A DNA stretch of 64,000 bases, from positions 62,001 through 126,000 of the forward strand of contig CAZPWT010000060.1 in the NCBI GenBank assembly GCA_964590435.1, in the 5' to 3' direction. Each line of letters starts with the position of its first letter. The first letter of the stretch is position 1. Below, piece after piece: positions 1 to 8,230 of this stretch. The stretch is from WSZJ01 sp964590435. GTDB taxonomy: Bacteria; Planctomycetota; MHYJ01; WSZJ01. The notes below the pieces were generated by a model. It was not told where the DNA came from and searched no databases. It saw only the letters and a list, made by a program, of their open reading frames with translations. Both the position numbers and the translations under genes were made by a program.

Positions 1-335
1 GGACACCCCACTTCCCAATGAGGCGAAGGATCAATTTGCACGAGCCATGCGCAATTGCATCCTTTCGTGTCCTTTCGTATCTGCGCCAGGCTCGTGGCTG
101 TTTGTCAGACCTTTCCTCTGCCCTCTTTGGCTTCATGCGATCACAGAAAAATCAGCTCGGATGACGGCCGGAACTTCCGGGGATACGGCCACGAGCCTGG
201 CACTGATAAAAAAAGACGGGAAAAGATGCGCGCCCGTGCAACGGGTGCGGGCCGTGACGGTCAAGGACCCGACAATTCGTCGACCGCACCCACCCGCCCC
301 TCGTTACAATCCGAGCCCCCTCCGGAGCCTCATCG
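1..335. other. Upstream region without a convincing gene
   Basis: No gene is recognisable here; open frames on both strands have no family resemblance or signal sequence. A TACAAT hexamer at 305-310 lies 25 bp upstream of the first start codon and is a plausible -10 element for the protease-like operon. A GC-rich inverted repeat around 227-262 might be the terminator of a gene to the left of the window. Both assignments are inference. Confidence 0.4.
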
Positions 336-1943
336 ATGCGCATCGCCTTCGCCGCGCTGTTCCTCGCCCTTCACCTCGGAGCCTTCGCCGACGTCCTTCA
401 CATGAAGAACGGGACGACGATGGAAGGGCGCGCGCTGTCCGAGGAAGGCGACGAGTTCACGTTCAAGCTCAACTCCGGCGGCCAGATCCAGGTGAAGCGC
501 GCCGACATCGAGTGGATCGAGTGGTCGAGCGCGGAGAACGCGAAGGCGGAGTTCGACAAGCGGCGCAAGCCGGGAACGGTGGCGGGGCTGCTGGAAGCGG
601 CGGCGTGGGCGAAGTTCCACGGGATGCGGGACCAGGCGGAGGACGCGTTCCTCGCGGTCCTCAAGATCGAGCCGCAGAACGCGACGGCCAACGAGGGGCT
701 CGGCCGGCGCAAGTTCGCCGACAAGTGGGTGTCGGAGGACGAGTACATGAAGCTCACCGGCCACGTGAAGGCCGGCAACCGGTGGGTGACCGCGGACGAG
801 AAGAAGAAGATGGACGAGGGCTGGGAGTGGGTGAACGGCAAGCTGACGTCGCCGGACGACATCAAGCGGTCGAAGGGGCTCGTCGAGGTGGACGGCAAGT
901 GGGTCACGAAGAAGGAATACGACGAGATCATGAAGAAGCGGGCGGCGAACCCGGACAAGCCGCCGGCCGGCGGGGCCGACAACCCTCCCGCCGGGAACAA
1001 CCCGCCGGCGGGAAGCGCGAAGGTGCCGGGGCTGGACGGCAAGCCGACGCCGGACGACAAGCTGACCGACGCCGAGAAGAAGAAGCTGCACGACCCCAAG
1101 GAAGAGGCCGCGATCCTCGCCTGGCTGGGCCCCAACTGGCGCGCCTACTCCGGCATCCACTACCGCCTCGTCACCTGCTGCGACGACAAGGACCCCGACT
1201 TCGACCGCAAGTTTGTCGAGAGCATGGACCACTTCTGGTGGCGCTACCAGGAGCTCTTCCAGAAGCAGCCCGAGCAGAAGAAGCTGCACAACATCATGGT
1301 CCACGCGAGCAGCGCCAGTTACGACGAGTGGCTCAAGAAGAACAACGGCGGCGGGGGGATGGGGGCGTTCGGGACCTACGTCCACTCGATGCAGTTCAAC
1401 CCCGCGATCCTCTGGCACCGCCACGTCGACGGCATCGACGACAACGTCCGCACGACGCTCTTCACCGGCCGCCACGAGGCGTGCCACCAGTTCGTGGCGT
1501 TCTACGTGCGCGGCGACGGGGGGCCGTGGTTCCAGGAAGGGATCGCGGCGATGCAGGAGCCGGACATCCCGTATTACCTCTACCCGTATCGCTGGGACTA
1601 CATCCGGCTGCAGGTGCTCGAGGGGAAGAACGACATCACGCTGGCGGACCTGATCAAGAAGTCCAGCTCCCTCGACGCGAACCAGAACTACTCCCGCGGC
1701 GCTGCGACGCACTGGTTCTTCCTGAACTACAAGGACGGCCTCTACCGCGACAAGTACGTCCAGTTCCTGTGCAAGGGGTCGATCGACAGCCCCTCGGCGC
1801 TCGAGAAAGCGATCGGCGTCCCGATCGACCAGCTCGACAAGCAGTACCGCGAATTCATCCGGGAGATGGACGCCCGGCGCGACAAGGAAGAGCCCAAATG
1901 GGCGCCGGGGCAGAAGCCGCCGGGGGCGGGCAATGCCAAGTAG
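336..1943 (+). CDS. Secreted HEXXH metalloprotease-like protein (DUF1570/peptidase MA-like)
   Basis: The 535-residue protein begins with a signal peptide (about residues 1-18), so it is probably exported. Residues 19-70 resemble the short beta-rich segment common in planctomycete secreted proteins (DVLHMKNGTTMEG). A Pro/Gly/Asn-rich linker covers roughly 205-230. The C-terminal half contains H380-E381-A-C-H384 and, 20 residues after E381, WFQEGIA with E401. This is the zinc-binding arrangement of gluzincins (HEXXH plus a downstream Glu). Peptidase activity is therefore plausible; the substrate is unknown. The next gene is a paralogue that overlaps this one by 11 bp, implying duplication and co-translation. 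The start is the first ATG ahead of the signal peptide; no clear Shine-Dalgarno precedes it. Confidence 0.7.
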   Translation: MRIAFAALFLALHLGAFADVLHMKNGTTMEGRALSEEGDEFTFKLNSGGQIQVKRADIEWIEWSSAENAKAEFDKRRKPGTVAGLLEAAAWAKFHGMRDQAEDAFLAVLKIEPQNATANEGLGRRKFADKWVSEDEYMKLTGHVKAGNRWVTADEKKKMDEGWEWVNGKLTSPDDIKRSKGLVEVDGKWVTKKEYDEIMKKRAANPDKPPAGGADNPPAGNNPPAGSAKVPGLDGKPTPDDKLTDAEKKKLHDPKEEAAILAWLGPNWRAYSGIHYRLVTCCDDKDPDFDRKFVESMDHFWWRYQELFQKQPEQKKLHNIMVHASSASYDEWLKKNNGGGGMGAFGTYVHSMQFNPAILWHRHVDGIDDNVRTTLFTGRHEACHQFVAFYVRGDGGPWFQEGIAAMQEPDIPYYLYPYRWDYIRLQVLEGKNDITLADLIKKSSSLDANQNYSRGAATHWFFLNYKDGLYRDKYVQFLCKGSIDSPSALEKAIGVPIDQLDKQYREFIREMDARRDKEEPKWAPGQKPPGAGNAK

Positions 1944-3393
1944 GCTTCGCCGCGCACTCGTCCCGCTGGTCGCTTCCATCCTCATGGCGGCGGGCGCGGC
2001 GGCCGACGTCATCCACCTGAAGACCGGCCGGACGATGGAGGCGCCCAAGGTCACCGAGGACGAAAACGGCGACGTCAGCTTCCGCGTCGAGGGCGGCGGG
2101 ACGATTACGGTGAAGCGCGACCAGATCGCATGGATCGAGCTGTCCGACAAGAACGCCGCGAAGGAGGAGGTCCTCCGCCGCCGCAAGCCCGGCACCGCCG
2201 ACGCATTCTGCGACGCCGCGCGCTGGGCCGAGTTCCACGGCATGAAGGCCGAGGCGCGCTCGGCCTGGGTGTCCGCCGTCGAGAAGGACCCCGCCTGCAA
2301 GCCCGCGCACCTCGCCCTCGGCCACCATTGGCTCGACGGGAAGTGGCTGGAGGAGGAGGAGTTCCAGAAGGCGACGGGGCACGTGCTGTGGGAAGGGAAG
2401 TGGATCCTGAAGGAGGAGAAGGAGAAGCTCGACCAGGGCTGGGAGTTCGTCGACGGCAAACTGCTGTCGCCCGACGACGTGAAGCGGTCGAAGGGGCTCG
2501 TGCTCAAGGACGGAAAATGGGTTTCGAAGAAGGAACTCGAGGAGGCCGAGGCGAAGAAGGCGGCGCTCGAGCGCGAGGAGAAAGAGGCGGAGGCCAAGCG
2601 CCACGACCCGAAGGAAGACGCGGCGCTCCTGGCGAAGTACGGCGACGGGTGGCGCATCCACGTCGGCAAGCGCTACCGCCTCGTCACCAACGTCGACGCT
2701 CCCCCCGAGGAATTCGACCGGAAGCTCGTCGACATGATGGACGGCTTCTGGAACTACTACTGCGACACCTTCAACGTCCACCCGGTGCAGAAGTCCCTTC
2801 ACAACCTCGTCTGCTACTCGAAAGCGGAAGATTTCGAGAAGGTCCCCGGCGCGCCGCAGGGCGGGTACGGCGTCTACCTCCACGGCGAACCCTTCCGCCC
2901 CGCGGTCCTCTGGTACATGGAGAAGCTGCGCGGGTCGTCGTTCACGGCGCGGCACGAGGGCGGGCACCAGTTCGTGGCGCATTATGTGCGCGGCGACGGC
3001 GAGGCCTGGTTCTCGGAGGGGATCGCGACGACGTTCGAGTGCGTCGGGGACGTCCCGTTCCAGGATCACCTGTACCGCTGGGAAGTCGTGCGCAAGGCGG
3101 TTCTGGATCCGGGCGGTTTCCGGCTGACCGACCTGGTCTCCGGCAAGCTCCCCGACCGCGGTTCCAGCTACTGCCTCGGCGCGGCGACGCACCTGTTCTT
3201 CCTGCAGTCGAACGACGGCGCCTACCGGAAGGCTTACCAGGAGTACCTCAAGACCGGCGACACGAAGTCCCCGGTAGCGCTGGCCAAGGCCGTCGGCAAG
3301 GGGATGGACGTGCTCCAGGCCGAGTTCGATGCGTGGGTGAAGGACCTGAACGGGAAGCGCGACCCGCGGATCAAGGTTCCTGAGAAGAAGTAG
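1933..3393 (+). CDS. Secreted HEXXH metalloprotease-like paralogue
   Basis: This 486-residue protein is homologous along its whole length to the upstream gene: signal peptide (1-24), N-terminal ADVIHLKTGRTM segment, a middle region with repeated short WV/KW modules (GKWLEEEEF, GKWILKEE, GKWVSKKE), and the zinc motif H341-E342-G-G-H345 with E362 in WFSEGIA. It lacks the Pro-rich linker of its neighbour. Its start lies 11 bp inside the upstream gene, so the two are probably co-translated. The two proteins may act as a pair or on related substrates. Peptidase function follows from the motif only; substrate and location beyond export are unknown. Confidence 0.7.
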   Translation: MPSRLRRALVPLVASILMAAGAAADVIHLKTGRTMEAPKVTEDENGDVSFRVEGGGTITVKRDQIAWIELSDKNAAKEEVLRRRKPGTADAFCDAARWAEFHGMKAEARSAWVSAVEKDPACKPAHLALGHHWLDGKWLEEEEFQKATGHVLWEGKWILKEEKEKLDQGWEFVDGKLLSPDDVKRSKGLVLKDGKWVSKKELEEAEAKKAALEREEKEAEAKRHDPKEDAALLAKYGDGWRIHVGKRYRLVTNVDAPPEEFDRKLVDMMDGFWNYYCDTFNVHPVQKSLHNLVCYSKAEDFEKVPGAPQGGYGVYLHGEPFRPAVLWYMEKLRGSSFTARHEGGHQFVAHYVRGDGEAWFSEGIATTFECVGDVPFQDHLYRWEVVRKAVLDPGGFRLTDLVSGKLPDRGSSYCLGAATHLFFLQSNDGAYRKAYQEYLKTGDTKSPVALAKAVGKGMDVLQAEFDAWVKDLNGKRDPRIKVPEKK

Positions 3394-3396
3394 CCC

Positions 3397-4272
3397 CTAC
3401 GTCGGCGGCGCAAATTCCTGCCGGTCGTCCGGCTTCGCGTCGGGCTGCTGCGGCGGCGGGGGGGCCGGCGCCGCCTCCGCGGGCTTCGCGCGCTTGTAGC
3501 GCTTCGTCTCCCCGCTCTTCTCCGTCATCGGCCCCGCGACTTCGCCGTGCACGAACTGGTGCACGACCACGTCCTTCGTTTCGTCGAGGTCGGAAGGGCT
3601 GCCGGTGAAGTAGATCCGGCCGTCGTAGAGGAGCCCGATGCGGTCGGCGATGCGGCGCGCGCTGGCCATGTCGTGGGTGACGACGATCTGCGTCACCTTG
3701 AGCCGCTTCTTCATGTTGATGATCAGCTCGTCGATCGCGGCGGTGCCGATGGGGTCGAGGCCGCTGGTGGGCTCGTCGTACAGGACGAGCTCGGGGTTGC
3801 GCGAGATGGCGCGTGCGAGGCCGACGCGCTTGCGCATGCCGCCCGAGAGTTCGCTGGGCATCTTGTGCTCGACCTTGTCGAGGTCGACGAGGTCGAGCTT
3901 CTGGCGCACGGTGCGGAGGACTTCGTCTTCCGGCATCCGCTCGATTTCGCGGAGGGGGAGGGCGACGTTGTCCTCGACGTTCATGGAGGCGAGGAGGGCG
4001 CCGCTCTGGAACAGGTAGCCGATGCGGCGGCGCACGGCCTCGGCCTCGGCGCGCGTGGACTTGCCCATCTCGGTGCCGAAGACGGTGCAGGTGCCGGAAT
4101 CGGGGCGCATGAGCCCGATGATGTGCTTGAGCGTGACCGACTTCCCGGTCCCCGAGCGCCCGATGATGACGAACGTCTCGCCCTTGCGGACCTGGAGGCA
4201 GAGCCGGTTGAGGATCTGCTTGCCGCCGAGGGATTTACAGAGGTCGACGATCTCGATGACGTGCTCAGGCAT
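3397..4272 (-). CDS. mlaF: ABC transporter ATPase, MlaF-like lipid transport
   Basis: The 291-residue ATPase has Walker A GRSGTGKS (38-45), signature LSGGM (142-146), Walker B LVLYDE (162-167) and the DEPTSGLD D-loop. It matches the MlaF/Mce-type subgroup, which energises phospholipid or hydrophobic-substrate transport across the envelope together with an MlaE permease. The permease gene lies 48 bp upstream in the same orientation. A Pro/Ala/Lys-rich tail of about 35 residues follows the ATPase fold and is unusual for MlaF; its role is unknown. No MlaD/MCE substrate-binding gene lies nearby, so either it is elsewhere or the system uses another partner. Confidence 0.85.
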   Translation of the reverse strand: MPEHVIEIVDLCKSLGGKQILNRLCLQVRKGETFVIIGRSGTGKSVTLKHIIGLMRPDSGTCTVFGTEMGKSTRAEAEAVRRRIGYLFQSGALLASMNVEDNVALPLREIERMPEDEVLRTVRQKLDLVDLDKVEHKMPSELSGGMRKRVGLARAISRNPELVLYDEPTSGLDPIGTAAIDELIINMKKRLKVTQIVVTHDMASARRIADRIGLLYDGRIYFTGSPSDLDETKDVVVHQFVHGEVAGPMTEKSGETKRYKRAKPAEAAPAPPPPQQPDAKPDDRQEFAPPT

Positions 4273-4320
4273 GGGCGGGGAGTGTGTCGGCGTCGGGCCG
4301 GGAAAGCAAGCCCGCCGAGG

Positions 4321-5085
4321 TTACTGGTAGACCATCCAGGTGAGGATGTAGTCGAAGACCAGGATGTACACGAACGAGATGACGACCGTCCGCATCGTCG
4401 CCTTCCCGACGCCCTCGGCCCCGCCGCGCGCCCGCATCCCCTGCGAACACCCGACCCCCGAGATCAGGATGCCGAACACGAGCGCCTTCAGCAGCCCCGA
4501 ATAGATGTCCTTCAGCTCCAGCGTGTCCAGCGTGTGCTTCATGTACGTCGTGTACGACAGGTTCAGGATCCGGTCGCCCACGAACGCGCCGCCGAAAATG
4601 CCGATCAGGTCGACGTACAACGTCAGAAGCGGCGCGACGAGGGAGAGCGCGACGATGCGCGGGAGGACGAGGAAGTACACCGGGTCGATCGACATCACTT
4701 CGAGCGCCTCGATCTCCTCGGAGACCGACATCGTCCCGACCTCGGCCGCCATCGTCGAGCCGACCAGCCCGGCGAGGATGAACCCGGTCATCACCGGCCC
4801 CATTTCGCGCACCATCGAAGCGGGAACGACGATCGCGATCAGCTCTTCCTGCCCCCATTTCTGAAGCGTGTACCCGGACTGGAGGGCGAGCACCATTCCG
4901 CTGAACATGCCGACGATCATGGCGACGGGGAAACCGCCGAACGCGCAGGAGGCCATCTGGGCGATGGTCTCGACGCGCTTGCGCCAGAGCCACGGGAGCC
5001 AGAAGACGGTCTGGCCGATGAGGACCAGCGTGTGGCCGATCCCCTCGATGCTGGCGACCATGCGATTGGCGTAGGCCCAGATCAC
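4321..5085 (-). CDS. mlaE: MlaE-family ABC permease
   Basis: The 254-residue integral membrane protein shows the MlaE/YrbE permease pattern. An amphipathic N-terminus is followed by about five hydrophobic segments, with typical stretches MVREMGPVMTGFILAG and GTMSVSEEIEALEVM. It should form the transmembrane channel energised by the adjacent MlaF-like ATPase. The start is GTG at 5083-5085, overlapping the nadD stop by 4 bp (GTGA), so nadD, mlaE and mlaF probably form one transcription unit. The substrate is inferred from the family (glycerophospholipids or other hydrophobics) and not shown by the sequence. Confidence 0.85.
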   Translation of the reverse strand: MIWAYANRMVASIEGIGHTLVLIGQTVFWLPWLWRKRVETIAQMASCAFGGFPVAMIVGMFSGMVLALQSGYTLQKWGQEELIAIVVPASMVREMGPVMTGFILAGLVGSTMAAEVGTMSVSEEIEALEVMSIDPVYFLVLPRIVALSLVAPLLTLYVDLIGIFGGAFVGDRILNLSYTTYMKHTLDTLELKDIYSGLLKALVFGILISGVGCSQGMRARGGAEGVGKATMRTVVISFVYILVFDYILTWMVYQ

Positions 5086-5702
5086 CGGGAGCCTCCGCGG
5101 TAGAGGCCGCGGCGCTGGATCACGCGTCGCGCCGGGTCAGGGACGAGGTACCGCACGGAGCGGCCCGCGGCGATCCGCGCGCGGATCTCGGTCGCGGAAA
5201 CGCCGACGCGCAGCTCGACGCACTCCGCCCGGCGGCCGCGCGGCGCCAGCTTCTCCAGCCGGCGCACCGCCCCGGCGGACGTCCCGGCGCGCCCCGCCAC
5301 GATCACCTGCGCCATCTCCAGGATCCGCCGCGGCTCCCGCCACCCCGGCAGGTCCGCCGCCGAATCCTCGCCGATCAGCAGGAACAACGTCGCTTTCCCC
5401 GCGAGACGCGAGCGGAAGTGCTCCAGAGTGTCCACCGTGAACGACTTCCCGCGCCGGCGGATCTCGACGTCGCTGGCGGCAAAGCGCGGGTTGCCCGCGA
5501 TCGCGCGCCGCACCATCTCGAGCCGCGCCGCGGCAGGGGCGAGCCTCGCGGCGTCCTTGTGCGGCGGTTCCCCCGCCGGAACGAAGATCACCCGGTCGAG
5601 CCCCAGCCGCTCCGCCGCTTCCTCCGCGACGATGAGGTGCCCGACGTGGATCGGGTTGAACGATCCGCCGAAGATCGCAATGCGGGGAGGCCGTGCGGGC
5701 AT
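5082..5702 (-). CDS. nadD: Nicotinate-nucleotide adenylyltransferase
   Basis: This 206-residue cytoplasmic enzyme converts nicotinate mononucleotide and ATP to deamido-NAD in NAD biosynthesis. It shows the nucleotidyltransferase motif GGSFNPIHVGHL near the N-terminus, the SFTVDTL segment in the middle, and the C-terminal VSATEIRARI motif (family ISATEIR). Length is typical. The ATG at 5700-5702 was chosen because it lies 7 codons before the start of the fold. The gene is transcribed away from the amidohydrolase at 5772 and is followed by mlaE with a 4-bp overlap, an unexpected operon partner. Confidence 0.92.
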   Translation of the reverse strand: MPARPPRIAIFGGSFNPIHVGHLIVAEEAAERLGLDRVIFVPAGEPPHKDAARLAPAAARLEMVRRAIAGNPRFAASDVEIRRRGKSFTVDTLEHFRSRLAGKATLFLLIGEDSAADLPGWREPRRILEMAQVIVAGRAGTSAGAVRRLEKLAPRGRRAECVELRVGVSATEIRARIAAGRSVRYLVPDPARRVIQRRGLYRGGSR

Positions 5703-5733
5703 GGGGACTTCTAGGTGTAAGATGTCCGGGAGC

Positions 5734-5760
5734 GCAAGTCGAGTGCTTCTTTCGACTTGC
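5734..5760. other. Perfect 9-bp stem-loop in the nadD/amidohydrolase divergent region
   Basis: GCAAGTCGA (5734-5742) and TCGACTTGC (5752-5760) are perfect inverted repeats around a 9-nt loop. They end 11 bp before the ATG at 5772, so they would lie in the 5' leader of the amidohydrolase mRNA or serve as an operator. No T-tract follows. The role is unknown. Confidence 0.5.
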
Positions 5761-5771
5761 ACCCCAAACCC

Positions 5772-7106
5772 ATGGCCCTTCTCATCAAGAACGCCCTGCT
5801 CGTCACCATGGACCCCAGCCGCCGCGTCCTGCGCGGCGACCTCCTGGTCGAGGGCTCGCGCTTTCATCGCGTCGGCGTCATCGGCCGCACGGACATGCTG
5901 GGCCTCTCGAAGCTCACAGTCATCGACGGCACCGGGCTGTGGGCGATCCCCGGGCTCGTCCAGGCCCACGTCCACCTCTGCCAGACGCTGTTCCGGAACC
6001 AGGCGGAGGACCTGGAGCTGCTGGACTGGCTGAAGCGGCGGATCTGGCCGCTGGAGGCGGGGCACGACGAGGAGTCGATGGAGGCGTCGGCGCGGCTGGG
6101 GATCGCGGAGCTGTTCCTGGGGGGGACGACGACGGCGCTCGACATGGGATCGGTGCGGCACACGGAGGTGCTGTTCGAAGTGGCGCGGGCGATGGGGCTG
6201 CGCTACATCGGCGGGAAGGCGATGATGGACGACCCGGGGACATTCCCGGGGCTGCGCGAGCTGACGGCGGACTCGCTCGCGGCCAGCGACGCGCTCGCGA
6301 AAAAGTGGGACGGCGCCGAGGACGGCCGGCTTCGCTACGCCTACGCGCCGCGGTTCGCGCTGTCCTGCACCGACCGGCTGCTCCGCGAGGTCGGCGAACG
6401 CGTCGCGGCCGGCGCCCGGCTGCACACCCACGCCAGCGAGAACCGCGCCGAGTGCGAGCTCGTGAAGACGACGCGCGGCGCCACCAACATCCGCTATCTC
6501 CAGCACACCGGCCTCTGTTCCCCCCGCTCCGTCTTCGCCCACTGCGTCTGGCCCGCCGAGGGCGAACTCGAGACCCTCGCCGAAACCTCCACCGCCATCG
6601 CCCATTGCCCTTCCAGCAACCTCAAGCTGGGAAGCGGGCTCGCGCCGACGCCGGACTACGTGGCGCGCGGCCTTCGCATCGGCCTCGGCGCCGACGGCGC
6701 CCCGTGCAACAACCGCCTCGACGCGTTCGAGGAGATGCGCCTCGCCGCGCTCCTCCCGCGCCCGCGCTTCGGCCCCGCCTGCCTCACCGCCGAGCGCGTC
6801 TTCGAGATGGCGACGATCGGGGGAGCAGAAGCGCTGGGGCTGGACAAGGAGACGGGGTCGCTGGAGGAAGGGAAGCAGGCGGACGTGGCGCTGGTGGACC
6901 CGCGAGGGGTGCATGCGCTGCCCCACGCAGCCGACGTCTACGCGACGATCGTGTACGCGTTGAGAGCGGCGGACGTGCGGCACGTCGTGGTGGCGGGGCG
7001 GGTGGTGGTGCAGGACGGGGAGCTGAAGGGTTTGAGCGTGGAAGCGATCCGGAAGCAGGCGGTGGAGCAGTGGGAGAACGTGAAGGTGCAGTCGGGGATC
7101 GTGTGA
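5772..7106 (+). CDS. Amidohydrolase, 5'-methylthioadenosine/S-adenosylhomocysteine deaminase type
   Basis: The 444-residue cytoplasmic metal-dependent deaminase belongs to the MtaD/TrzN group. Metal-ligand motifs are visible: HVHLCQ (N-terminal), HTHASEN (middle), the HC in FAHCVWPAEGE, and LGADGAPCNN with the catalytic Asp. Family members deaminate MTA, SAH or adenosine, or hydrolyse guanine and chlorotriazines, so the substrate is inferred only. The ATG at 5772 (MALLIKN) is preferred over an in-frame TTG 15 bp upstream that lies inside a stem-loop. The gene is single, with its own leader and a 194-bp spacer before the next gene. Confidence 0.8.
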   Translation: MALLIKNALLVTMDPSRRVLRGDLLVEGSRFHRVGVIGRTDMLGLSKLTVIDGTGLWAIPGLVQAHVHLCQTLFRNQAEDLELLDWLKRRIWPLEAGHDEESMEASARLGIAELFLGGTTTALDMGSVRHTEVLFEVARAMGLRYIGGKAMMDDPGTFPGLRELTADSLAASDALAKKWDGAEDGRLRYAYAPRFALSCTDRLLREVGERVAAGARLHTHASENRAECELVKTTRGATNIRYLQHTGLCSPRSVFAHCVWPAEGELETLAETSTAIAHCPSSNLKLGSGLAPTPDYVARGLRIGLGADGAPCNNRLDAFEEMRLAALLPRPRFGPACLTAERVFEMATIGGAEALGLDKETGSLEEGKQADVALVDPRGVHALPHAADVYATIVYALRAADVRHVVVAGRVVVQDGELKGLSVEAIRKQAVEQWENVKVQSGIV

Positions 7107-7300
7107 GGTGAACTGAGCATCCGGCGGCGCTTGTAAGGCCGCCCTTACACAATCCTGACGAATTCGCTCCGGAATCGTTGTTGTAACTCAATGCACGCAA
7201 ATAACTTAAGTCTGGAACGAATCGCGGGAATTCGGCATGCCCATTGCGCGTACTAATCCCTAACCAGACTGCACGACTCTAACCCATTCGGAGCCCTTCG

Positions 7301-8176
7301 ATGAGACTCTCGCTCGTTCCTGCCTTCCTTCTCGCTTCCGCCCTCGCCTTCGCCGGCGACAAGGACAAGAAGGAAAAACCTGCCCAGGTCCCCGCGGATT
7401 CGATCCACTGGGCCCACAGCTGGGAAGAAGCCAAGGCCGAAGCCAAGGAGCGCAACGTCCCGATCCACGTCGCGTTCCACAAGGATCACTGAGGGGGCTG
7501 CACCGTGATGGACAGTTCTGTCTATCCGAACAAGGACGTGATCGCCGCCTCCAAGCTGTGCGTGAACATCTTCTGCAACAACGAAACCGACCACAACGCC
7601 AAGAAGAAGTACGGGAACGAGGAGTGGTGCGAGGAGAACTACGGCCAGATCTGCGATGAGCACGTGAAGAACCACAACCAGACCAGCTCGCTGTTCTTCA
7701 ACGGCACCATCCCCAACCCCACCACGATCCTCTGCGATCCCGACGGCAAGGAACTCAGCCGCAAGAAAGGCGCCGCGACGGCGCAGGAACTCGCCGACAT
7801 GATCAAGGAAGCCGCCAAGAAGGTCGGCCCCGGGATCACCCAGGACGAATTCCAGTTCCGCAACGACAAGTTCAAGGCCGCCGACGAGGCCGTGAAGGCG
7901 AACAAGATCAAGGACGCCGTCACTGCCCTCACCGCCGTCACCAAGCAGTTCGGTAAGAGCCCTTCGGCCAAGAAGCTCGCCGACCAGGCGCAGGCCAAGC
8001 TGGACGAGCTGAACACGGCCGGCCAGACGATCGTCGACAACGCCAAGGCAGACGCCGCGGCGGGGAAAGTCGACGACGCGCGCAAGGCCCTGAAGGACGT
8101 CTACGCGAACTACAAGGGCCTGGAGTGCTCAAAGGCCGCCGAGAAGGCGATGGCGGAATTGCCCAAGGACAAATAA
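7301..8176 (+). CDS. Secreted thioredoxin-fold selenoprotein (UGA = Sec64, UxxC motif)
   Basis: Reading through the in-frame TGA at 7490-7492 gives a 291-residue protein. It has a signal peptide (MRLSLVPAFLLASALAFA) and a thioredoxin-like segment SWEEAKAEAKERNVPIHVAF. The UGA then falls exactly where such proteins carry the first redox cysteine: KDH-U64-GGC67-TVMDSSVYPN. The downstream residues (xVYxxxxVI) continue the family pattern, and a cis-Pro-like IPNPTTILCDPDG segment follows. Residues 155-291 are helical and repeat-like. Both halves share one frame; the sequence after the TGA lacks its own signal peptide, and its only nearby start is a GTG without a Shine-Dalgarno. A candidate SECIS hairpin lies 14 nt downstream of the UGA, and an intrinsic terminator follows the gene. 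Sec is inferred; the alternative is a nonsense mutation. The likely role is periplasmic thiol-disulfide or peroxide chemistry. Confidence 0.8.
7507..7526 (+). promoter_or_regulatory. Candidate bacterial SECIS element for the UGA at 7490
   Basis: GATGGACA (7507-7514) pairs with TGTCTATC (7519-7526), one pair being a G-U wobble, to make an 8-bp stem with loop GTTC (7515-7518). The loop begins 23 nt after the UGA and starts with G. Known bacterial SECIS hairpins lie roughly 16-37 nt after the UGA and have a G in the first two loop positions, so this fits. It is the binding site expected for SelB. Confidence 0.7.
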
Positions 8177-8196
8177 ACGGGTGAAGGGAAATGGAC

Positions 8197-8230
8197 GGCC
8201 CCCGGCGCGAGCCGGGGGCCTTTCTTTTTA
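8197..8230 (+). terminator. Intrinsic terminator after the thioredoxin-like selenoprotein
   Basis: GGCCCCCGGC (8197-8206), tetraloop GCGA, and GCCGGGGGCC (8211-8220) form a perfect 10-bp stem followed by a T-rich run (TTTCTTTTTA). It ends exactly where the convergent minus-strand gene ends. Confidence 0.92.

Noticed and set aside
330..2669. Very long antisense open frame opposite the protease-like genes, and similar antisense frames elsewhere
   Set aside because: High GC with G/C-rich third codon positions creates long stop-free antisense frames. The encoded sequences are Arg/Pro/Leu-rich without domains.
7301..8176. Frameshift or sequencing error instead of selenocysteine
   Set aside because: No frame change occurs, and only a TGA interrupts the frame, at a redox Cys position. 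A second independent case at 34703-34705 shows the same features.
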